NCBI GenBank assembly: GCA_030150585.1
Contig: JASLFM010000333.1
Span: 1-18,321, forward strand
Length of the DNA stretch: 18,321 nt
Origin: Acidovorax sp.
GTDB lineage: Bacteria; Pseudomonadota; Gammaproteobacteria; Burkholderiales; Burkholderiaceae_C
Direction of reading: 5' to 3'
Shown here: positions 1-8,370 of the stretch, piece by piece
How the letters are laid out: each line of letters opens with the position of its first letter
Numbering within the stretch: position 1 is the first letter of the stretch
The notes under the pieces: generated by a model
Seen by the model: the letters and a program-made list of their open reading frames with translations, nothing else
The model's database searches: none
Told to the model about the DNA's origin: nothing
Program-made: the position numbers and the translations under genes

Positions 1-1344
1 CAGAAGGCCGCCTCGTCGCACACGGGCTCGCTGGCCAACGAGGACCGCACCGTCGACGCCTTCTTTCGCCACCATGGCATCTGGCGCGTGCGCGACCCGC
101 ACGAGCAGGCGCGCGCGGCACAGGCCTACCTCAAGGGCTGGCGCCCCGAAGGGCGGCGCATCGTGGTCATCAGCAACTCGGGTGCGAGCTGCGTGATGGG
201 CGCTGACGCGGCCGAAGACAACGGCCTGCCCCTGGCCGAACTCTCGCGCGACACCCAGGCCGACGTGGCGTCCAAGCTGCCAGGCTTCGCGACGGCGAGC
301 AACCCCATCGACATCACCGCCGCGCTGCTGAGCAACAGCGGCCTGTTCGGCGACGTGCTGCCGGCTGTGGCCCGGGACCCGGCGGCGGACCTGTTTTTCA
401 TCAACATCCCCGTGGCGGGCGCGGGCTACGACGTGCAGGCCTTCGCGCGCGACGCGGCGGCGTTCGAGGCCGCCACGGGCAAGCCCGTGGCCGTGGCCGC
501 GTGGCAGGAAAGCGTGGCCGAGCCGTTTCGCGCGCAGGGCATCGCGACCTTCCCGAACGAGGGCGAGGCGCTCGGCGTGCTCGCGCAGGTCGCGGACCAC
601 ACGGCGCTGCTGCGCCGGCCGCGCGCTGTCTGGCCGGCCTTGCCCACGGTGCAGCTGCCCGAAGGCGCACGCGGCTTTCTCAACGAAGCGGACAGCCTGG
701 CGTTGCTCGCACGCCATGGCGTACCCACCGTGCCGATGCACCTGTGCCGTTCGGCGCAGGCGGCGCGTGCGGCGTTCGATGCCGTCGGTGCGCCCGCCGT
801 GGTCAAGGCCTGCTCGGCCGAAGTGCCGCACAAGTCCGAGCACGGCCTGGTGGCGCTGGGTGTTGCATCGCGCGAGCAGGCAGGCGAACTGTTCGAGCGC
901 TTTGACGCCAAGATGGCGCAGATGGGCGTGGCGCGCGATGGCGTGATCGTGGCCGCCACACGCAAGGGCCGCCACGAGTTCATGGTGGGCGCGCGCGTCG
1001 ACCCGGTCTTCGGCCCCGTGGTCGTGGTGGGCGACGGCGGCAAGAATGTCGAGGCGCTCAAGGACTGCGCCGTGCTGCTGCCGCCCTTCAGCCAGGACGA
1101 GGTGGTTCAGGCCCTGCGCACGCTGCGCATCGCGCCGCTGCTCGATGGCGTGCGCGGCGACCCGCCGCTGGACGTGCATGCGCTGGCGGAGATCGCTGTC
1201 GCGGTCGGGACGGTGATTGCCGGCGCGCGCGGCACCATTGCGTCCGTTGATCTCAACCCTGTGATGGTAGGAGCCGCCGGGGATGGCGCGGTGGTCGTGG
1301 ACGCTCTGGTGGAGTGCGCTCCCGTGCCTGCCAGCGGTTCATAG
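1..1344 (+). CDS. Acyl-CoA synthetase (NDP/ADP-forming), C-terminal part; 5' end outside window
   Basis: The frame is open from base 1 and ends at TAG 1342-1344, giving 447 visible residues. Family members are about 700 residues, so the CoA-binding N-terminus is cut off by the window. The fragment opens with the AASSHTG motif, whose His (visible residue 7) is the phospho-histidine of the succinyl-CoA-ligase-like domain. An SNPIDIT motif follows near residue 100, then an ATP-grasp domain from about residue 225, with VVKACSAEVPHKSEHG near 267-282 and FGPVVVVGDGGKN further on. The family makes acyl-CoA from a carboxylate and CoA with ATP, releasing ADP and phosphate. The substrate cannot be read from sequence. 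The acyl-CoA dehydrogenase gene starts 18 bp downstream, so this is probably the acid-activating enzyme of the same operon. GTG at 88 is an internal codon, not a start. Confidence 0.93.
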   Translation, partial: QKAASSHTGSLANEDRTVDAFFRHHGIWRVRDPHEQARAAQAYLKGWRPEGRRIVVISNSGASCVMGADAAEDNGLPLAELSRDTQADVASKLPGFATASNPIDITAALLSNSGLFGDVLPAVARDPAADLFFINIPVAGAGYDVQAFARDAAAFEAATGKPVAVAAWQESVAEPFRAQGIATFPNEGEALGVLAQVADHTALLRRPRAVWPALPTVQLPEGARGFLNEADSLALLARHGVPTVPMHLCRSAQAARAAFDAVGAPAVVKACSAEVPHKSEHGLVALGVASREQAGELFERFDAKMAQMGVARDGVIVAATRKGRHEFMVGARVDPVFGPVVVVGDGGKNVEALKDCAVLLPPFSQDEVVQALRTLRIAPLLDGVRGDPPLDVHALAEIAVAVGTVIAGARGTIASVDLNPVMVGAAGDGAVVVDALVECAPVPASGS

Positions 1345-1362
1345 AAGCTGTAAGGATTACCC

Positions 1363-2552
<1,190 letters not shown>

Positions 2553-2556
<4 letters not shown>

Positions 2557-3329
2557 GCAGTGGGGTGATGCACAAGTTCAGCCTCCAGGGCAAACTGGTC
2601 CTCGTGACCGGCGCATCGAGTGGCCTCGGGACCCACTTCGCCAAGATGCTCGCGGCCAACGGCGCGAGGGTCGCGGTGGCCGCACGGCGCGCGGACAAGC
2701 TGCAGTCCGTGGTTCAAGACATCGCGCGCTGCGGCGCAGAAGCCTGCGCCTTCTCGCTCGACGTGGGCAGCGCACAAAGCGTGCGTGACTGCTTCGACGC
2801 CGTGAGCGCATGGGCCGTGCCCGACGTGGTCATCAACAACGCGGGCGTCACCGTCACGCGCGCGCTGCTCGATCAGACCGAGGAAGACTTCGACCAGGTG
2901 ATGGGCACCAACCTCAAGGGCAGCTGGCTGGTGGCTACGGAGGGCGCGCGCCGCATGGTGGCCGCAAAAAAGGGCGGGGCGATCGTGAATGTGGCCTCCA
3001 TCCTCGGCGAGCGCGTCGGCGGCGGCGTGGCGCCTTACGCGATCTCCAAGGCCGGCGTGATCCAGGCCACGAAGGCCATGGCGCTCGAGCTCGCGCGCTA
3101 CGGCATCCGCGTGAATGCGCTGCTGCCCGGCTACGTGGTCACCGACCTGAACCGCGACTTTCTGCGCAGCGAGCTCGGCGAGAAGCTGCGCATGCGCATT
3201 CCAAGCCGCCGCTTCAGCGATCCGAGCGATCTGGATGGCCCACTGCTGCTGTTGGCGTCCGATGCGGGCGCGGCGATGTCGGGCGCCACCGTGGCCGTGG
3301 ACGGCGCCCATCTGGTGAGCGGGCTATGA
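2553..3329 (+). CDS. Short-chain dehydrogenase/reductase (classical SDR)
   Basis: The gene encodes 258 residues, the classical SDR length. The ATG at 2553 overlaps the stop of the acyl-CoA dehydrogenase by four bases. A second in-frame ATG (codon 6, base 2568) is possible, but coupling favours the first. Visible motifs are the TGASSGLG dinucleotide-binding loop (19-26), NNAG (95-98), Asn120, Ser149, and the YAISK active site with Tyr162 and Lys166, so the catalytic tetrad is intact. The class does NAD(P)-dependent alcohol/ketone interconversion in the cytoplasm. In this operon it would plausibly act on a hydroxy- or ketoacyl-CoA, as LvaD does in levulinate catabolism, but that is inference. 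The stop overlaps the next start (ATGA at 3326-3329). Confidence 0.93.
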
Positions 3330-4363
3330 GCACGGCAGCCGTGAATCTCCCGATGGATGCGCTCGGCGCCTACCTGCGCGAAAAAGGCCTGGCGGATGGA
3401 GATGCCATCAGCGCGAGCGTGCTCGCGGGAGGCCAGTCCAACCCAACGTTCCGCATCGACGCGGGCAAGAATCGCCACTACGTGCTGCGCAAGAAGCCAC
3501 CTGGTGCGCTGATCGCATCGGCCCACGCCATCGATCGCGAATTCCGGGTGATGAAGGCGCTGGCGAATACCGGCGTTCCGGTGCCGCGCATGCTCGGCTA
3601 TTGCGAAGACGCTGGCCTCATCGGCACGCCGTTCTACGTGATGGAGTTCCTGCAGGGTCGCGTGTTCATGGACCAGGGGTTGCCGGGCATGGGCAGCGCC
3701 GAGCGCCTCGCGATCTACCGCGAGATGAACCGTGTCATCGCCGCGCTGCATTCCGTGGACTACAAGGCGGCTGGTTTGGGCGACTACGGCAAGGAAGGTA
3801 ATTACGTAGGCCGCCAGATCGCGCGCTGGACGCGCCAGTGCCAGGAGTCGGCACTGCCCGTGGGCGGGGCCATGCACCAGCTCATGGAGTGGCTGCCCGC
3901 GCATCTGCCCGCAGGTGACGAGACCACGCTGGTGCATGGCGACTACCGGCTCGACAACCTGATCTTCCACCCCACCGAAGCGCGCGTGATCGGCGTGCTG
4001 GACTGGGAGCTGTCCACGCTTGGCCATCCGCTGGCCGACCTGTCGTACCAGTGCATGGGCTGGCGGATACCGCACGACCTGTGGCGCGGCATTGGCGGCC
4101 TGGATCTCGCCAAGCTCGGCATTCCGTCGGAAGAGCAGTACGTGCAGTGGTATGGCGATGCCACGGGGCGTGACGCGGCCGGGCACTGGGAGTTCTACAT
4201 CGCCTACAACCTGTTCCGCATGGCGGCCATCCTGCACGGCATCGCGCAGCGCGCCGCCAATGGCAATGCCGCTGCGGCAGATGCCGTGGAGACCGGCCGC
4301 AAGGCTGGCCCGCTGGCCGAGCTGGGGTGGCAGGCCGCACAGCGCTATCGGCCCGCAGTCTGA
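3326..4363 (+). CDS. Phosphotransferase of the aminoglycoside phosphotransferase (APH) fold, ACAD10/11-type kinase
   Basis: The protein has 345 residues. The start is the ATG at 3326, overlapping the SDR stop. The frame stays open far upstream inside the SDR gene, but that part is a shadow. Kinase features are the GGQSNPTF nucleotide loop (35-42), VLRKKPPG with the candidate ATP-binding Lys56/57, the catalytic HGD (204-206) with Asn211, and the metal-binding DWE (226-228) followed by GHPLAD. This is the APH domain type found fused to acyl-CoA dehydrogenase in human ACAD10/11 and standing alone as LvaA in Pseudomonas. Those proteins phosphorylate the hydroxyl of 4-hydroxyacyl-CoA. A true antibiotic-resistance role is unlikely given the operon. 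Substrate assignment is inference from family and neighbours. Confidence 0.92.
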   Translation: MSTAAVNLPMDALGAYLREKGLADGDAISASVLAGGQSNPTFRIDAGKNRHYVLRKKPPGALIASAHAIDREFRVMKALANTGVPVPRMLGYCEDAGLIGTPFYVMEFLQGRVFMDQGLPGMGSAERLAIYREMNRVIAALHSVDYKAAGLGDYGKEGNYVGRQIARWTRQCQESALPVGGAMHQLMEWLPAHLPAGDETTLVHGDYRLDNLIFHPTEARVIGVLDWELSTLGHPLADLSYQCMGWRIPHDLWRGIGGLDLAKLGIPSEEQYVQWYGDATGRDAAGHWEFYIAYNLFRMAAILHGIAQRAANGNAAAADAVETGRKAGPLAELGWQAAQRYRPAV

Positions 4364-4475
4364 CCTTCCCGCCGCGTCGTGATGGGCGTGGCCATCGCCC
4401 GGCTCGATGCCAAATGGCGCGCTGGGGCGGGGCGGCGAAACGGCCAACCTTCACCCCCCTAACCTGGATTGGAAA

Positions 4476-5183
4476 ATGAACAAGGTATATCCCAGCGCCG
4501 AGGGCGCGCTCGCCGGGCTGGCCAGAGATGGCCAACTCATCGCCGTTGGTGGCTTTGGCCTGTGCGGCATTCCAGAATCCCTGATCGACGCCTTGCTGGC
4601 TTCGGGCGTCAAGGACCTGACCGCCATCTCCAACAACGCAGGGGTCGACAACTTCGGCCTGGGCAAGCTGCTGCGCTCACGCCAGATCCGCAAGATGATC
4701 GCCAGCTATGTGGGGGAGAACAAGGAATTCGAGCGGCAGTTCCTTGCGGGGGAACTCGAGCTCGAATTCACACCCCAGGGCACGCTGGCCGAGAAACTGC
4801 GGGCGGGTGGCGCAGGGATCCCCGCATTCTTCACCCGCACGGGCGTTGGCACCGTGGTGGCCGAAGGGAAGGAACTGCGCGAGTTTGGCGGCAAGACGTA
4901 TGTCCTGGAAGAGTCGCTCGTTCCCGAGCTGTCGCTGGTGAAGGCGTGGAAGGCGGATCGCGCGGGCAACCTGGTGTTTCGTCGGACGGCACGCAATTTC
5001 AACCCGGCCGTTGCGATGGCTGGCCAGTGCACGGTGGTGGAGGTTGAGGAGATTGTGGAGACCGGTAGCCTCGATCCGGATGAGATTCACCTGCCAGGCA
5101 TCTATGTCCATCGCATCGTTCTGAATGCGCATCCGGAAAAACGCATCGAGCGCCGTACGGTTCGGCAGGGTGAAGGAAGCTGA
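4476..5183 (+). CDS. scoA: 3-oxoacid CoA-transferase subunit A
   Basis: The 235-residue protein begins MNKVYPSAEGAL, which matches the usual N-terminus of the family. An upstream in-frame ATG at 4407 would add 23 residues with no family resemblance, so 4476 is preferred even though the Shine-Dalgarno is weak (GGA just upstream). The GGFGLCGIPE motif (25-34) is the glycine-rich CoA/oxyanion region. SNNAGVD and ELEFTPQGTLAEKLRAGGAG are typical family I CoA-transferase alpha blocks. With subunit B it transfers CoA from succinyl-CoA or another donor to a 3-oxoacid such as acetoacetate. The gene sits 112 bp after the kinase gene, the widest gap in this + strand run. It could therefore have its own promoter, but none is obvious. 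It ends one base before the ATG of subunit B. Confidence 0.95.
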   Translation: MNKVYPSAEGALAGLARDGQLIAVGGFGLCGIPESLIDALLASGVKDLTAISNNAGVDNFGLGKLLRSRQIRKMIASYVGENKEFERQFLAGELELEFTPQGTLAEKLRAGGAGIPAFFTRTGVGTVVAEGKELREFGGKTYVLEESLVPELSLVKAWKADRAGNLVFRRTARNFNPAVAMAGQCTVVEVEEIVETGSLDPDEIHLPGIYVHRIVLNAHPEKRIERRTVRQGEGS

Positions 5184-5184
5184 C

Positions 5185-5823
5185 ATGGCATGGACGCATG
5201 ACCAAATGGCCGCACGGGCGGCGCAAGAGCTCCGCGATGGCTTCTATGTCAATCTGGGGATCGGATTGCCTACGCGCGTCGCGAACTTCGTGGATCCGGC
5301 CATCGATGTCTGGCTGCAGAGCGAAAACGGCATGCTGGGGATCGGCCCCTATCCGCTTGAAGATCAAGTGGACCCGGATGTCATCAACGCAGGCAAGGAG
5401 ACCGTGACGACGCTGCCCGGAACTAGCATTGTGGGCTCACACGACAGCTTTGCCATGGTACGTGGCGGCAAGATCAATTTGTCGATCCTGGGCGCCTTGC
5501 AGGTCAGCGCGCGCGGCGATCTGGCCAACTGGATGATTCCAGGCAAGATGGTCAAGGGCATGGGGGGCGCGATGGACCTGGTCGCTGGCGTGGGCCGCGT
5601 GATCATCCTCATGGAGCATGTGGCACGGCGCAAGGATGGCGGCTGGGACCTGAAGATCCTGCCGGAGTGCACGCTGCCCCTGACCGGGCTCGCTGTCGTC
5701 TCCAGGACCATCACGGATTTGTGCGTTCTCGATGTGGTGGCGGGTGGCTTGCGGCTGGTCGAACTTGCGGATGGCGTCAGCCGTGAAGATGTGCAGGCGA
5801 TGACCGGGGTTCCGCTGCTGTAG
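5185..5823 (+). CDS. scoB: 3-oxoacid CoA-transferase subunit B
   Basis: The protein has 212 residues, a normal length. The ATG at 5185 has an excellent ribosome-binding site (AAGGAAG, 5173-5179), whereas the longer frame from 5125 lies inside scoA. The N-terminal block FYVNLGIGLPTRVANF is followed by SENGMLGIGP, whose Glu47 is the residue that forms the glutamyl-CoA thioester intermediate. VRGGKINLSILGALQV and GAMDLVAGVGRVIILMEH are conserved beta-subunit segments. The subunit carries the catalytic Glu of the heteromeric enzyme encoded with scoA. As last gene of the + strand operon, it is followed by a strong hairpin at 5937-5965. In context it would either activate an incoming keto acid or process acetoacetate-like products of the upstream pathway. 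Confidence 0.95.
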   Translation: MAWTHDQMAARAAQELRDGFYVNLGIGLPTRVANFVDPAIDVWLQSENGMLGIGPYPLEDQVDPDVINAGKETVTTLPGTSIVGSHDSFAMVRGGKINLSILGALQVSARGDLANWMIPGKMVKGMGGAMDLVAGVGRVIILMEHVARRKDGGWDLKILPECTLPLTGLAVVSRTITDLCVLDVVAGGLRLVELADGVSREDVQAMTGVPLL

Positions 5824-5936
5824 CGCGCGCATCCATCCACCCGGTTGCCATGCAGCGTGGTGCCCGCGCCGGAAGGCCTTGAGCACGCCAGTTCGCCCAG
5901 CCGCAGCATCTGGCGGGGCGAGGCCGGTCCGCTTGG

Positions 5937-5965
5937 GGCCGGCGCCACGGTGGGTGGCGCCGGCC
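5937..5965. terminator. Strong hairpin between convergent genes, probable bidirectional terminator
   Basis: Perfect 12-bp arms GGCCGGCGCCAC (5937-5948) and GTGGCGCCGGCC (5954-5965) enclose a 5-base loop. The hairpin lies 113 bp past the scoB stop and 7 bp past the stop of the opposing reductase gene. Neither side has a clear U-run, so termination could need Rho or the hairpin could act as a 3'-end stabiliser. Its position closest to the minus-strand gene suggests that gene is the main user. Confidence 0.6.
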
Positions 5966-5972
5966 TCCGTGC

Positions 5973-7088
5973 TCAGTGCGCGCGGGCTTCGTCCGCGCTG
6001 GGCAGAAGCCTGCGCTGCTGCAGCTGGCCGAACCATTTGCGGAACATGTCCTCGGTGTCCATGCAGGCATGAAAGCCCGCCTGGCGTATCTTCACCGAGC
6101 TCATGATCACCGGTGGCAGCGGGCCGGTCTTGCCATGGTTCATCTGGAAGTCGGCGTACGCCGCGCCCTGGCCGATGAAGGCGGCCAGATCGCGTGGCGC
6201 CGCCAGCTGGTACTTGTCCACGAGGCGCTCCCACGCGGGCTGCTGGCCGGCCAGCGCAGCGGCCAGCGACTGCGGCTCGGGCGCGCCCACGGGCATGCCC
6301 AACGCATCGGCAATGGCGGGCCAGACGTTTTGCCAGACGAACACGTCGCCATTCTCCAGGTTGAAGGTCTCGTTGCGCGCTTTGGGTGACTCGGCGGCCC
6401 AGGCACAGGCCTGGGCGATCAGGTCGGCATCGACGGCCTGGTTCACGCGCGCGGGGCCGCCGGGGTAGGCCAGGGGCAGACCCTGCTCATGGCGCAGCCA
6501 GGCATAGACGCCGATGGCCGGGATGGGGTTCATGTGGCTGCCCAGGGCGTCGCCGAACACGATGCGCGGGCGCATGATGGTGAAATGCCAGGCGCCGGAG
6601 CGGGCCTGGCGCTCGCGCAGGAAGTCCTCTTGCAGCCAGTAGAAGTTTTCGTGCGCGTCGCGCGGCCAGCGCTCGCGGGCGGGCACGGCAATCTGGGGGT
6701 GGATGTGCACGCCATAGGCCTTGCCGCCCTGCATGATGGTGACGTGGCGCAATGGGCCGCAGGGGCGGTCCAGCGGCTCGACCACGTTGCGCAGCATCTG
6801 CAGGTTGGTGCGCATCTGCTCCTGGTCGCGCCAGCCGCCCACCAGCCCGCCGGGCTGCTCGTAGACGGCGGCGTAGACCACGTGGGTGATGTCGCCCCGC
6901 GCGCCCAGCGCGGCCTGGCAGGCCGCCGTGTCCTGCAGGTCCAGCTGCAGCGAGGTTGCGCCCGCAGGCAGGGCGATGGCGCGGCGCGCCACGCCCACGG
7001 CATTCCATCCAGGCAGGCTGGCGAAATGGCGCAGGCAAGCCTGGCCCACGACGCCCGTGGCACCGACGATGAGCGCGGTGTTCTTCAT
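5973..7088 (-). CDS. Atypical SDR, PRISE-like (progesterone 5-beta-reductase/iridoid synthase-type) NAD(P)-dependent reductase
   Basis: The protein has 371 residues and starts MKNTALIVGATGVVGQ, with the nucleotide-binding loop GATGVVG at 9-15. The start ATG (7086-7088) overlaps the stop of the upstream substrate-binding protein gene (ATGA). The frame is open much further upstream, but there it runs through that gene and is not real. PRISE enzymes use a Lys and a Tyr from motifs different from classical YxxxK. Here MQGGKAYG provides Lys123 and ENFYWLQED provides Tyr150, in the expected order and spacing. FTIMRPRIVFGDALGSHMN is the substrate-side extended-SDR block. The family reduces activated C=C bonds of enones. 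The bacterial substrate is unknown. The 3' end abuts a strong hairpin. Confidence 0.85.
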   Translation of the reverse strand: MKNTALIVGATGVVGQACLRHFASLPGWNAVGVARRAIALPAGATSLQLDLQDTAACQAALGARGDITHVVYAAVYEQPGGLVGGWRDQEQMRTNLQMLRNVVEPLDRPCGPLRHVTIMQGGKAYGVHIHPQIAVPARERWPRDAHENFYWLQEDFLRERQARSGAWHFTIMRPRIVFGDALGSHMNPIPAIGVYAWLRHEQGLPLAYPGGPARVNQAVDADLIAQACAWAAESPKARNETFNLENGDVFVWQNVWPAIADALGMPVGAPEPQSLAAALAGQQPAWERLVDKYQLAAPRDLAAFIGQGAAYADFQMNHGKTGPLPPVIMSSVKIRQAGFHACMDTEDMFRKWFGQLQQRRLLPSADEARAH

Positions 7089-8329
7089 TTCTTCACCAGC
7101 GGGCACTTGGACTGCGACAACGGCAGGAAGGCCTTGTCGCCCGGCACCGTGGCCACGAGCTTGTAGTAGTCCCAGGGGTACTTGGACTCGGCCTGCGACT
7201 TGACCTCGAAAAGGTACATGTCGTGCACCATGCGGCCGTCCTCGCGGATGCGGCCGTTCTTGGCGAAAAAGTCGTTGATGGGCGTGGCCTTCATCTGCGC
7301 CATGACCTTGGCGGTGTCGTCGGTCTTGGCAGCCTGCACGGCCTTGAGGTAGTGCATGGTGGACGAGTAGGCACCCGCCTGGCTCATGTTGGGCATCTTC
7401 TTCATCTTCTCGAAGTAGCGCTTGGACCAGGCCCGCGTCTCCTCGTTCATGTCCCAGTAGAAGGCCTCGGTGAGCATCAGCCCGGCCGCCGTGCGCAGGC
7501 CGATGGCGTGCACGTCGTTGATGTACATGAGCAGGCCCGCGAGCTGCTGCTTCTTGCCCTGCGTGAGCCCGAACTCGCGCGCGGCCTTGATGGTGTTGAC
7601 CGTATCGCCGCCCGCGTTGGCCAGGCCGATGACCTGGGCCTTGCTGTTCTGCGCACTCAGCAGGAACGAGGCAAAGTCCGTTGCGCCGATGGGGTGCTTG
7701 GCCGCGCCCAGCACCTTGCCGCCATGCGCCGTCACCACGGCGCTGGCCTGGTCCTGCAGGCTGTGGCCGAAGGCGTAGTCGGCCGTGACGAAGAACCAGT
7801 CCTTGCCGCCGCGCTCGGTGATGGCGCTGGCCGTCACGTTCGCCAGGGCGTAGGTGTCGTAGACGTAGTGCACGGTGCTGGGCATGCACAGGTCGTTGGT
7901 CAGGCGGTCCAGCCCGGGACCGTTGAAGATGATCACCTTCTGCTTCTGCTTGGCGATCTCCAGCGCCGCCAGCGCAGGAGCGGAGACGGCCACGTCCATG
8001 ATGGCGTCCACCTTGCCGGTGTCGAACCATTCACGGGCCTTGCTCGATGCGATGTCGGCCTTGTTCTGGTGGTCGGCGGCAATCAGCTCGATCTTCTTGC
8101 CCAGCACCTTGCCGCCGAAGTCGTCGATGGCCATCTGGATCGCTGCGACGCTGCCGGGGCCGGTGATGTCGGCGAACGGGCCGTTGAGGTCGCTGAGGAT
8201 GCCCAGGCGCACGACGTCGTCGGAGATCTGGACGTCCTGGGCGAGTGCCGTGGCGGCGCCCAGAGCGAGGGTGGCGCTCAGCGCGGCGCGTGCGCACTGG
8301 CGCAGCGTGGAAGAGTGGGGGCGTTGCAT
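7085..8329 (-). CDS. ABC transporter periplasmic substrate-binding protein, branched-chain amino acid (LivK/Peripla_BP_6) type
   Basis: The protein has 414 residues. The ATG (8327-8329) follows AGGAG (complement of 8338-8342). The N-terminus is a clear Sec signal peptide: basic start, hydrophobic ARAALSATLALGAATALA, likely cleavage near residue 31. The mature part begins VRLGILSDLNGPFADITGPG, the usual ligand-binding start of the type I periplasmic fold. Further on are WFFVTADYAFGHSLQ and YLFEVKSQAESKYPWDYYKL. Two cysteines (DLCMPS and SKCPLVKK) could form a disulfide. Such proteins capture amino acids, aromatic acids or amides for an ABC importer. No permease or ATPase gene is visible here, so the partner must be encoded elsewhere. 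It is in the same transcription unit as the cyclase-like hydrolase (41-bp gap) and is coupled to the reductase. Confidence 0.93.
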   Translation of the reverse strand: MQRPHSSTLRQCARAALSATLALGAATALAQDVQISDDVVRLGILSDLNGPFADITGPGSVAAIQMAIDDFGGKVLGKKIELIAADHQNKADIASSKAREWFDTGKVDAIMDVAVSAPALAALEIAKQKQKVIIFNGPGLDRLTNDLCMPSTVHYVYDTYALANVTASAITERGGKDWFFVTADYAFGHSLQDQASAVVTAHGGKVLGAAKHPIGATDFASFLLSAQNSKAQVIGLANAGGDTVNTIKAAREFGLTQGKKQQLAGLLMYINDVHAIGLRTAAGLMLTEAFYWDMNEETRAWSKRYFEKMKKMPNMSQAGAYSSTMHYLKAVQAAKTDDTAKVMAQMKATPINDFFAKNGRIREDGRMVHDMYLFEVKSQAESKYPWDYYKLVATVPGDKAFLPLSQSKCPLVKK

Positions 8330-8370
8330 GTCGGTGTCTCCTGGAAGGTCGTTGTCGAAAGATGGTGGAA

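Noticed and set aside
2810..4363. Frame suggesting a longer kinase with about 170 extra N-terminal residues
   Set aside because: The extra part is Arg/Gly-rich and lies entirely inside the SDR gene. The kinase fold begins after the ATG at 3326, which is coupled to the SDR stop.
3326..4363. Antibiotic-resistance kinase (aminoglycoside phosphotransferase)
   Set aside because: The fold is shared, but the GGQSNPTF and DWELSTLGHPLAD motifs and the acyl-CoA operon point to the ACAD10/11-LvaA group.
4407..4475. Upstream ATG for scoA adding 23 residues
   Set aside because: The extension has no family similarity, and the start at 4476 matches the usual N-terminus.
5973..8030. Single 685-residue fusion frame covering the reductase and much of the binding protein gene
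   Set aside because: Only the part after 7088 reads as a real protein. The rest is out of frame with the binding protein, which has its own signal peptide and start.
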